From an uncultured Lachnospiraceae bacterium (GTDB lineage Bacteria > Bacillota > Clostridia > Lachnospirales > Lachnospiraceae): 36,461 bases of DNA. Numbering within the stretch: the first letter of the stretch is position 1; every line of letters starts with the position of its first letter. Made by a program: the position numbers and the translations under genes. The stretch lies in assembly GCA_902796425.1 (NCBI GenBank), contig CADBPC010000083.1, forward strand, positions 1-36,461, written 5' to 3'. Positions 24,400-31,102 of the stretch are shown one piece after another. Under the pieces are notes generated by a model. The model saw only the letters and a program-made list of their open reading frames with translations. It was not told the origin of the DNA and ran no database searches.

Positions 24400-24672
24400 C
24401 TAATATCCGTAAACACGGAATCCCCGTTCCTCTTCCTGAACGGGGATTCCTTTTACGTCCATGCCGTGAATTTCAACATATTTTCCCCCGCGGAGCTCGC
24501 GAAGGAATTCATTGATGGCAAGCGCTTCCCCCTGGACCTCCAGTGTAACACTCCCATCCGTCTCATTTTTGACCCAGCCCGAGAGCCCGAGCCCCTGCGC
24601 CGCGTAAAGAGCGCGCCAGCGAAAGCCCACTCCCTGCACTCTTCCTGTAAACACGATATGTCTTCGAATCAT
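24400..24672 (-). CDS. acyP: Acylphosphatase
   Basis: A 90-residue acylphosphatase, a small cytoplasmic enzyme that hydrolyses acyl phosphates such as acetyl phosphate and 1,3-bisphosphoglycerate. The signature GRVQGVGFR (10-18) supplies the phosphate-binding loop and catalytic R18; N36 in GWVKNETDGSV is the second catalytic residue. Its C-terminus (GFRVYGY) matches the family's closing strand. The ATG at 24672 has AGGA about 7 bases upstream. It lies 84 bases after the esterase gene at 24757 and may be the last gene of the locus 2 operon. The final codons coincide with a terminator hairpin for the convergent GH3 gene. A link to acetate released by the esterases is possible but not shown. Confidence 0.93.
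   Translation of the reverse strand: MIRRHIVFTGRVQGVGFRWRALYAAQGLGLSGWVKNETDGSVTLEVQGEALAINEFLRELRGGKYVEIHGMDVKGIPVQEEERGFRVYGY
24417..24450 (+). terminator. Strong terminator of GH3, formed within acyP coding sequence
   Basis: Perfect 13-base arms GGAATCCCCGTTC (24417-24429) and GAACGGGGATTCC (24438-24450) with an 8-base loop, followed on the plus strand by TTTTA. It begins 27 bases after the GH3 stop. The same bases encode residues near the C-terminus of acylphosphatase on the minus strand. Confidence 0.9.
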
Positions 24673-24756
24673 ATGTGATTCCTGAGCCTTCTGCCGCAGT
24701 GCGCCCGGTTCCTGAAAGAGACCCTGCGCTGTGCGGGCTGCGATCCGCCTGAGGCT

Positions 24757-25554
24757 TTACCTCGAGAGCATCCACTCCAGGCCTTTACGGATATACGGGT
24801 TCCAGAACCCCCAGGTGTGGGCGCCGGGACCTTCCTCATATTTCATATCGGCCCCGTGTTCTTCAAGGAATTTCCTTGTGATCTGGTTGTTTTGGTACAG
24901 AAAATCTTCTGTTCCGACAGCCATATACAACAGAGGAATATCCTTCCCTTCCTCCTTCAGTCTCAGGTACTGAATTTCCGGATTAGCCTCTGTCTGATCG
25001 AGGCGGGAAAGATCTCCGAACACTTCCCTGTAGTAGGCATAGTTGGCGATCGGATTGGCAAATCCTTCCTGCATTCCCGTGATCTCGTGGACAATGAGGG
25101 CGCTCGAGAGGCTGATGGCACCATAAAAAGTATCCGGGAAGGCAAAGGCTGTGTGCATGGCTCCGTATCCGCCCATGGACAGACCGCCGATCAGCGTGTC
25201 CTCTCTTTTTTCGGACAGGCCGAAGGTCCGCCTCGTGAAGTCAACCAGTTCTTTGCCTGTAAAGTCCTGGAATCTGCAGCCTGTCGCCTCGCGGTTCAGA
25301 TAGAAATTGTTGCCGGCGGTCGGCATAATGACTGCAAGATTATATTCCAGTGACAGATCCTCGGCGATGCCGTTGTACTCCCAGTCCGCATCGTTCCCGG
25401 AAACACCGTGAAGCAGGTAAAGCGTCTTTGTCGGTCTTGAATAATACGGATTGCCCTGTTTCATAAAATCCGGAACGTCATTTGGCAGGACATAGGTAAA
25501 ATTTGTCTGCCCCATCTGACATTCCGAGTAAAATCTCATTCTCCCTGAAGACAT
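24757..25554 (-). CDS. CE1-like esterase, alpha/beta hydrolase (locus 2, first copy)
   Basis: A 265-residue alpha/beta hydrolase resembling bacterial acetyl esterases of the XynC/CE1 type. YLLHGVSGNDADW (46-58) precedes the nucleophile S126 in GGLSMGGYG; D217 in VGTEDFLYQ and H246 in GAHTWGFW complete the triad. The ending HTWGFWNPYI is typical of tributyrin/acetyl esterases such as EstA. There is no signal peptide. AAGGAGGAAATC sets the start at 25554, 10 bases after the stop of the related esterase gene upstream, from which it differs widely in sequence, so the pair is not a recent duplication. It probably removes acyl groups from oligosaccharides imported by the locus 2 transporter. Confidence 0.87.
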   Translation of the reverse strand: MSSGRMRFYSECQMGQTNFTYVLPNDVPDFMKQGNPYYSRPTKTLYLLHGVSGNDADWEYNGIAEDLSLEYNLAVIMPTAGNNFYLNREATGCRFQDFTGKELVDFTRRTFGLSEKREDTLIGGLSMGGYGAMHTAFAFPDTFYGAISLSSALIVHEITGMQEGFANPIANYAYYREVFGDLSRLDQTEANPEIQYLRLKEEGKDIPLLYMAVGTEDFLYQNNQITRKFLEEHGADMKYEEGPGAHTWGFWNPYIRKGLEWMLSR

Positions 25555-25564
25555 GATTTCCTCC

Positions 25565-26404
25565 TTACTTCACAATCGCATCCTGCTGTCCGAGCTCATC
25601 CGGAATCCTCAGGCTGTTTGCGGTACCGGGCTCTATTCCGGCTAGGAAGGAAAACGCGGGATCCATCATTTCCTCCCAGGTATCGATGTCATGATTACCA
25701 TAGCAGGAAAACCGCTCGTAAGGAATACCGGCTTTATGAAAGGCTTCATCCAACGCCTCTACCTGTGTCCCGACGGCAATATCCCTGTCTCCGCATCCGA
25801 CAAAAATCTCGGGCAGCTCCTCCTTTTTGGCAGAGGAATAGCCTGCCGCCAGATTCGCGGGACTTCTCAGATATTCTTCATAAGTGCCGAAGACATTACG
25901 GAACTCTTCACTTCCAAAGCCCGCGGTTTCCGCGGCCTGGCCCATCAGTATGTACGGATCGGCTGCCGGGGAAAGTGCCGCGACCTTTGAAAATACGTCG
26001 CGATGGACCAGTCCGTTATACAGTGCTCCGTATCCGCCCATGGAAATTCCGGCGATATACGTATCTTCCCTTTTGTCGGACAGGCAGAAGGTCTGTCTGC
26101 ACCGCTCGGGGAGCTCTTTACTCACAAAGGAAGACCAGCTGGCATTCCGCTCCGGGTGATCGATATAGAAGCTGTTGCAGCCGTTGGGAATGATCACGGC
26201 AAGACCTTTGAGCTCGGCCTGCCTGCGGATAGAGAGCATGGTATAGATACTGGTGTAATCTCCGCTGTAGCCCGGCAGGAAAATGACCTGGCGGTACGGC
26301 GGCCTGGCATCACTGCCAAACGGGCCGTTTTCCGGCAGAAATACCGCGCAGGAAACATTTTGGGAAAGCGTTTTTGATAAAAAGTGAAATTCACAGAATG
26401 ACAT
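25565..26404 (-). CDS. CE1-like esterase, alpha/beta hydrolase (locus 2, second copy)
   Basis: A 279-residue alpha/beta hydrolase related to the other two CE1-like esterases of the window. S121 in AGISMGGYG is the nucleophile, D206 or D208 in GCGDRDIA the acid and H238 in YGNHDIDTWEE the base. The first oxyanion segment reads FLPGYSG where the relatives have LLHG, so the usual histidine before the oxyanion glycine is replaced by proline. This may alter its activity. No signal peptide is seen. AAGGAG lies 9 bases before the ATG. It sits 18 bases after the NIF3-like gene and 10 bases before the next esterase gene, inside the locus 2 operon. Confidence 0.82.
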   Translation of the reverse strand: MSFCEFHFLSKTLSQNVSCAVFLPENGPFGSDARPPYRQVIFLPGYSGDYTSIYTMLSIRRQAELKGLAVIIPNGCNSFYIDHPERNASWSSFVSKELPERCRQTFCLSDKREDTYIAGISMGGYGALYNGLVHRDVFSKVAALSPAADPYILMGQAAETAGFGSEEFRNVFGTYEEYLRSPANLAAGYSSAKKEELPEIFVGCGDRDIAVGTQVEALDEAFHKAGIPYERFSCYGNHDIDTWEEMMDPAFSFLAGIEPGTANSLRIPDELGQQDAIVK

Positions 26405-26422
26405 TGTACTGCTCTCCTTAAA

Positions 26423-27295
26423 TTATTTCGCAAGCTGGAAGTCCCAGATATCTCCCGTGGGAACATAGGTGACGGGAACGGCATCGCCGACCAGATCCTT
26501 TAACCAGTCAGCGGCATATCTGGCGCCGAGCTCTTCCCAGTTGAAGTGACCCGCGTTGATACAGGCGAGCTTCCTGCCAAGAGTGTTGGCGTCGCGAATA
26601 TAGGAAAGGACAGTCCACTCGATCACTTCTCCGGGAAGAATGCATTCCACGCCTTCCTCCTCCATACAGCGGATAATCTCGGTGGCATAATCCGTATATT
26701 TTCCATCCTCCGTATAATGTGCGGGAATGAAAGCGTCCGGGAAAATATGCCCCGCAACGGAAAGGCGGCGGATCTCCATATCCGGATCGCCGATATAGCG
26801 AAGGCCGTGCATACCGATCGTCCGGATCAGGTCTTCATTAATGCTGCGCAGAGTCCTGGCCTCCGGCAGATCGATGACAAACCCAAAAGGAATCGACTGA
26901 TGCTCCGAAAGATAAGGCAGCCACCCCATATATTTGAGAACGCCCGTAAAGATGCTGTCGGGTCTGTGCGCGTGCATGTGGTCATGATCACGGCAGATCA
27001 CGATCCCGTGCTCTTTAGCCAGGCGAAGCTTATCCTCATAGACGCTGCAGGTAAAGGCGGCGTCCCAGACCGGAAGATCCGGAGTCAGGTAAGATGTCGG
27101 CTCGTGGATGTAGAGGAGATTTGCGCCCAGACCAATGGTCTTTTGAATCACCTCCGCAGTGGGTACAAGGGAGGAGACAATACCGGTGCATTCGACCTGC
27201 GGATCGCCTGTTTTAATCCCGTCGCACCCATTGTAATCCGGTCCGAGATCCGGATGGTATTCCAGTGTTTTATCGATGATTTCCTGTATAGTCAT
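26423..27295 (-). CDS. NIF3-like (DUF34) protein, divergent
   Basis: A 290-residue protein that follows the pattern of NIF3/YbgI dinuclear-metal proteins: an N-terminal part with CDGIKTGDPQVECTGIVSSL and GANLLYIHEPTSY, and a C-terminal part with AGHFNWEE. In the family the metals are held by HH near residue 64, an Asp near 100, and HxxxE near the end. Here the first site is H64-E65 instead of HH, followed by an unusual His-rich segment (RDHDHMHAH, 102-110), and H250 and E254 are kept. The family's function is poorly known; a GTP cyclohydrolase-like or hydrolase role has been suggested. The ATG at 27295 starts the homologous region; GGAG lies 11 bases upstream. It is flanked by permease and esterase genes with gaps under 20 bases. 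Confidence 0.7.
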   Translation of the reverse strand: MTIQEIIDKTLEYHPDLGPDYNGCDGIKTGDPQVECTGIVSSLVPTAEVIQKTIGLGANLLYIHEPTSYLTPDLPVWDAAFTCSVYEDKLRLAKEHGIVICRDHDHMHAHRPDSIFTGVLKYMGWLPYLSEHQSIPFGFVIDLPEARTLRSINEDLIRTIGMHGLRYIGDPDMEIRRLSVAGHIFPDAFIPAHYTEDGKYTDYATEIIRCMEEEGVECILPGEVIEWTVLSYIRDANTLGRKLACINAGHFNWEELGARYAADWLKDLVGDAVPVTYVPTGDIWDFQLAK

Positions 27296-27311
27296 TGTTT
27301 TTGTCACTCCA

Positions 27312-28232
27312 TTAACCTTTGACAGCGCCGACGACAACGCCCTTGACGAAATATTTCTGGACGAAGGGATAGATGATGACAATCGGAAGGATACCGATGA
27401 CCGCCATGGACATACGGACAGCTGTGCCCGGCAGGTCAACGGAGCCGGTGCCCACCGCAACGGAAGCGGCTCCGCTCTTTAAATACTGAATATTGTTCAT
27501 GATACGGATCAGCAGGTTCTGGATACCATAGTACTGCGGTTTCTGAATGTAGTACAGAGCGTTTACCCAATCGTTCCAGTATACAAGCGCCGTAAACAGG
27601 GAAATCGTCGCAACTGTAGGGATCGCAAGCGGCAGGATGATCTTGAAGAAGATCGTCAGCTCGGATGCACCGTCGATCTGAGCGGATTCGATCAGCGCGT
27701 CCGGGATGCTGCCTGTGTAGTAGTTGCGCACCAGGAAGATATTGAAGGCTCCGCAGAGGTAATTCGGCAGGATCAGTGCCCAGATCGTGTTTTTGATATT
27801 GAAGATCTGTGTCCACATCATGTAGGAGGGAACGACGCCGCCGTTAAAGAGCATCGTAAAGAACACGAAGAAGGACAGAATATTGCGGTAACGGAAGTTC
27901 TTTCTGCTCATCGGATAGGCGATCATGGTCGTAATCAGGACACTGACAACGGTTCCGATCAATGTGACAACCGTGGAGATCATATAGGCTCTGCCGATTG
28001 TGGACCACTGCTGGGCCATATAGGTATACGCATCTATGGACCACTTTTGGGGGAAGAAGGAATATCCGTTGGCAAGCAGGGTTTTCTCATCGGTAAAGGA
28101 AGCGATAACGATCAGGATAATCGGGATCAGGGCGATCAGGGAAAACAGGCCCCCGACGATCGTCGCAAAAAGCTTGAATTTCTTGGTATCGCCCATTTCG
28201 CGGGCGGAAGCGCTTGTCTGAATGTTAGCCAT
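27312..28232 (-). CDS. ABC sugar transporter permease, YtcP/LplC-type (locus 2)
   Basis: A 306-residue membrane permease of the CUT1 class, closely similar in layout to the one at 14253-15140. Six spans are apparent after a 20-residue cytoplasmic head. The EAA loop reads ESAQIDGASELTIFFKIILP, with Ser in place of the usual Ala. It shares the SFFVFFTMLFNGG segment and the final VVGAVKG with the locus 1 protein. GAAGGAGG lies 7 bases before the ATG. The gene follows the LplB-type permease gene by 17 bases and is followed by the NIF3-like gene after 16. It works with that permease and with the binding protein at 29425-30957. Confidence 0.92.
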   Translation of the reverse strand: MANIQTSASAREMGDTKKFKLFATIVGGLFSLIALIPIILIVIASFTDEKTLLANGYSFFPQKWSIDAYTYMAQQWSTIGRAYMISTVVTLIGTVVSVLITTMIAYPMSRKNFRYRNILSFFVFFTMLFNGGVVPSYMMWTQIFNIKNTIWALILPNYLCGAFNIFLVRNYYTGSIPDALIESAQIDGASELTIFFKIILPLAIPTVATISLFTALVYWNDWVNALYYIQKPQYYGIQNLLIRIMNNIQYLKSGAASVAVGTGSVDLPGTAVRMSMAVIGILPIVIIYPFVQKYFVKGVVVGAVKG

Positions 28233-28249
28233 GGTTCTACCTCCTTCGA

Positions 28250-29179
28250 TCAGAACAGTGCGTTGTCGCTGTCGACTTTACGCACCAGGGCATTCGCAGA
28301 AACGACGACGATGAAGCCGAGCACGGACTGGAAAAGGCCTGCGGCTGCGGACATGCCTACATCATTGAGCTCCATCAGGCCGCGGTAAACATAGGTATCA
28401 ATCGTCTGTGTTACGGAATACAGTGCTCCGGAGTTCATCGGGACCTGATAGAACAGGCCGAAATCCGAGAAGAAGATCCGTCCGACCGCCATGAGCGTCA
28501 TGATAATGACGGTGGGCTTGAGCATAGGGAGCGTTACGCGGAAGATCTGCTGTACCTTTGTGGCTCCGTCAAGGCTGGCTGCTTCATAGATGGATTTGTC
28601 GATACCGGCGATACTGGCGAGATAGATAATGGACTGATAGCCCATGTTCTTCCACAGGTAGACGAAGGTCAGAATGAAAGGCCAGAATTTTGACTCCATG
28701 TACCAGGCTACGGATTTTCCGCCGAACGCTTTGATAACAGAGTTGTTGATAAAACCGCTGTCGGCGTTGAGGAATGCATAGACCATATAAGCGATAACAA
28801 CCCAGCTCATCAGATTGGGAAGAAGCATTGCGCTCTGATAAAACTTGGTGCGAAGGCTGTCCCCCAGAGCATTGAGCAGGATGGCAATAAAGATTGCAAA
28901 AACGATTCCCAGAATGATGAAAGCCAGGTTGTACAGGATTGTATTCCTGGTCATGATCAGGGCATCCTTAGTGCGGAAAAGGAACTGGAAATTATCAAAT
29001 CCGGACCACTCGGACCCGAAAATACCTTTCTTATAGCTGAAGTTCTTAAAAGCAAGAAAGATGCCGAACATGGGAATGTAGTTGTTGATGAGAAGATACA
29101 GGATACCGGGCGCGGCAATGAGCAGAAGCGGCCCGGACTTTGCATACTTTACTTTTACCTTGCTTTTTTTCTTTTCCAT
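28250..29179 (-). CDS. ABC sugar transporter permease, LplB-type (locus 2)
   Basis: A 309-residue membrane permease of the LplB group with a Lys-rich start, the conserved first span (APGILYLLINNYIPMFGI), and the EAA loop EAASLDGATKVQQIFRVTLP. It resembles the locus 1 LplB protein along its length, including the ending SDNALF. AGGAGGAAATC precedes the ATG. It is separated from the binding-protein gene by 245 bases that hold a hairpin, a copy of the shared regulatory element and a -10-like box, so it probably has a promoter of its own in addition to any read-through. It dimerises with the YtcP-type permease. Confidence 0.92.
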   Translation of the reverse strand: MEKKKSKVKVKYAKSGPLLLIAAPGILYLLINNYIPMFGIFLAFKNFSYKKGIFGSEWSGFDNFQFLFRTKDALIMTRNTILYNLAFIILGIVFAIFIAILLNALGDSLRTKFYQSAMLLPNLMSWVVIAYMVYAFLNADSGFINNSVIKAFGGKSVAWYMESKFWPFILTFVYLWKNMGYQSIIYLASIAGIDKSIYEAASLDGATKVQQIFRVTLPMLKPTVIIMTLMAVGRIFFSDFGLFYQVPMNSGALYSVTQTIDTYVYRGLMELNDVGMSAAAGLFQSVLGFIVVVSANALVRKVDSDNALF

Positions 29180-29206
29180 GATTTCCTCCTGATGATTTCT
29201 CCTGAT

Positions 29207-29223
29207 GCAGAATGAGATTCTGC
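29207..29223 (-). repeat. Short hairpin in the permease leader
   Basis: Perfect 7-base arms GCAGAAT (29207-29213) and ATTCTGC (29217-29223) with a 3-base loop, ending 27 bases before the permease ATG. If the promoter at 29236 is used, this hairpin lies at the very 5' end of the mRNA, where it could stabilise it. Confidence 0.45.
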
Positions 29224-29235
29224 GCTTATGGTTTT

Positions 29236-29296
29236 ACTATACTTTTTCTTTGGAGAGATCTCTTTCAAAAACAAGCATGGACCTTTCATTTTTGAG
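29236..29296 (-). promoter_or_regulatory. Permease promoter with copy 2 of a shared regulatory element
   Basis: On the minus strand the element runs from 29296 to 29261 and contains TGAAA, 8 bases, then CTTGTTTTTGAAAGA. A -10-like TATAGT follows 19 bases later (plus 29236-29241); no good -35 is seen because the element occupies that place. The same arrangement stands before the binding-protein gene (31041-31102). This supports an activator site overlapping the -35 position, presumably for the response regulator encoded at 31098-32696. Confidence 0.6.
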
Positions 29297-29356
29297 AGCC
29301 GGTTATAGCCGCGGCTTCGCTGCCGTCCGCGCATGGCCCATTGCATCACGCAAAGA

Positions 29357-29386
29357 GAGAGAAGGCATTTTTATGTGCCTTCTCTC
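29357..29386 (-). terminator. Hairpin after the locus 2 binding-protein gene
   Basis: Perfect 11-base arms GAGAGAAGGCA (29357-29367) and TGCCTTCTCTC (29376-29386) with an 8-base loop. On the minus strand it comes 38 bases after the binding-protein stop and is followed by TTTGCG. It is likely to end part of the transcripts or protect the mRNA. The position matches the hairpin at 16102-16131 of locus 1. Confidence 0.65.
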
Positions 29387-29424
29387 CCGGATGAATCAAT
29401 TGTTGTAATTGATTTTGTATTTAA

Positions 29425-30957
29425 TTACTGCTGAGCCAGCCATGCGTCGAGCTGTTCCTGTTTTGCGGCCAGGATCTCGTCATAGCCTGCATCGGACAGG
29501 GCCTTCTCGAACTCGGGAATCGCTGTCGCAGGATCCACGGATCCGCACTGGATACCGGGGAAGTACTGCTGGATGACGTTGCTGACAGCTGTAAGCTGTG
29601 TGCGGACGGGTGTCGCATCAAAGATAAAGCCCATCGCCGGTGAAGTTTTGGCATTGTGGTTCTGCTCGTCTTCCCATGCAAGGGACTCTACGCTGCCTGA
29701 GCCCTGCAGAGGCCACTGGATGAAGAAGTTGCCGAGAACGCCGCAGGAGAGCTGTGCCGTATAAGGAACGGTAGCGGCATCCTGTCCTTCGGGATAGGAG
29801 ACGGTTCCGTCATCATTTCTCACATAATCTCTGCCTTCCACGCCGTAGAGCATAGCATTGATGACTGTCTCGTCCGTATAGGTGAGATTCAGGAACTTAA
29901 GGGCTGCATCCGGGTTCTTGCTGGTGGCGGAAATAGCCTGGGAAACAGCGTTGATCATAGAAGTATCCAGATACGCTTCGCCAAGAGCAATAGCGCCGAC
30001 ATCAAATCCGGAAGGTGCGGACAGAGCAGCTGCCGTATCCTCAAGCGGATAGCTGTAGGAAGCGCTGTATGCAAAATAGTTGCCGGAGCTCATCAGCTCT
30101 GCCGCAGCGGAAGTGGTTGTCGCCGCGTCCTTCATGATGAGGTCATTCTCATACCAGTAGCGGACAAGATCTGCATTTTCTTTAAACTGATCCAGCGAGA
30201 AGAAGCTCTTTACAGTCATATCTTCTCCCTGCAGGACACCGATCGGAGTCGCATAGTCGCCTCCGAGGAAATCGATCTCATCGCACCACCTGCTCATGCC
30301 GGAATCGCCGGAGCTTACAGGTGCAAGAGGAGTGATTTCCGGATGCGCGGCCTTGACTGCCTCAAAAATGGGCGTCAGGTCGGCGGGATCCTTTACGGAA
30401 GCCATATCCAGCCCGAGCTCTTCCGCGATATCCTTGCGGTAGATCAGCATGGGCTGCAGAGCAAACGGCTTCAGTGTAGGAATGGCATAAAGTCTTCCGT
30501 CCGGGCCTTCACAGGTCTTGAGCCATTCGGGCTCAAGAAGAGCCTTCGTTTCCGCGGCATCCTCATCGATCATGTCAGTGATATCCAGAACCATATCGGA
30601 AGAAATGGCCTGGGAAAGATCGCCGAGGGTGTGGAAAATATCAATCTCGCCGTTCTGTGCGGCAAGGCTGACCTGCTGGGAATAGTCCGCGATCGACAGG
30701 GGCATCAGATGAACCTCAACACCGATCTTTTCTCTGGAGACCTGGTTGATGATCTCTTCGACATCCGCTGTGTTATCCGGAATCGTGTTAAAGGAAACAA
30801 ATGCATAGGTGATCTGGGTATACTCGCCGTCTTTGGCCGCTTCCGCAGAACCGGCCGAACCTGCATCACCGCTGCCGGAGGAAGCACTCCCGCATCCTGC
30901 CAGAGTTCCTGCCGCGATCACTGCTGTCAGAAGAACGCTCAACAGTTTTTTCTTCAT
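29425..30957 (-). CDS. Lipoprotein sugar-binding protein of ABC importer (locus 2)
   Basis: A 510-residue LipO-like extracellular solute-binding protein. The signal peptide ends in the lipobox TLAGC (C22), followed by a Ser/Gly/Ala-rich linker and the binding domains from about residue 45. It shares with the locus 1 protein the closing pattern ending in a Q.QLDAWLA-like segment and a Y..EGR/GKD.V motif, showing common descent, but the two differ over most of their length, so they probably bind different sugars. GGGAGG precedes the ATG at 30957; an upstream in-frame start is rejected because it would move the signal peptide inward. It follows the regulator gene by 140 bases with its own promoter-like region. 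Confidence 0.9.
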   Translation of the reverse strand: MKKKLLSVLLTAVIAAGTLAGCGSASSGSGDAGSAGSAEAAKDGEYTQITYAFVSFNTIPDNTADVEEIINQVSREKIGVEVHLMPLSIADYSQQVSLAAQNGEIDIFHTLGDLSQAISSDMVLDITDMIDEDAAETKALLEPEWLKTCEGPDGRLYAIPTLKPFALQPMLIYRKDIAEELGLDMASVKDPADLTPIFEAVKAAHPEITPLAPVSSGDSGMSRWCDEIDFLGGDYATPIGVLQGEDMTVKSFFSLDQFKENADLVRYWYENDLIMKDAATTTSAAAELMSSGNYFAYSASYSYPLEDTAAALSAPSGFDVGAIALGEAYLDTSMINAVSQAISATSKNPDAALKFLNLTYTDETVINAMLYGVEGRDYVRNDDGTVSYPEGQDAATVPYTAQLSCGVLGNFFIQWPLQGSGSVESLAWEDEQNHNAKTSPAMGFIFDATPVRTQLTAVSNVIQQYFPGIQCGSVDPATAIPEFEKALSDAGYDEILAAKQEQLDAWLAQQ

Positions 30958-31040
30958 AGTATAATTACCTCCCGTAACCAACTGTCAGAACCTGCCGGAG
31001 CAACATGCGCGGCCGGTCCCTCTGTAACCGTGTTGAACCG

Positions 31041-31102
31041 AGTATAACAGTCTCGTACGGCGCGGGTCTTTTAAAAACAAGTCCTGGAATTTCAAATTTA
31101 AG
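31041..31102 (-). promoter_or_regulatory. Binding-protein promoter with copy 1 of the shared element
   Basis: On the minus strand the 36-base element (31102 to 31067) has CTTAAATTTGAAA, 8 bases, and CTTGTTTTTAAAAGA; the -10-like TATACT is at plus 31041-31046, 20 bases further. The element overlaps the stop codon of the response-regulator gene. Compared with the copy at 29261-29296, the last block matches at 14 of 15 bases and the first at 10 of 13, while the 8-base spacer matches at only one, the pattern expected of a protein-binding site. The remaining gap to 30957 is a leader of about 80 bases with no clear structure. Confidence 0.6.

Noticed and set aside
29254-29263. AGAGATCTCT palindrome beside the shared element
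   Set aside because: It is absent from the other copy of the element, so it is probably chance.
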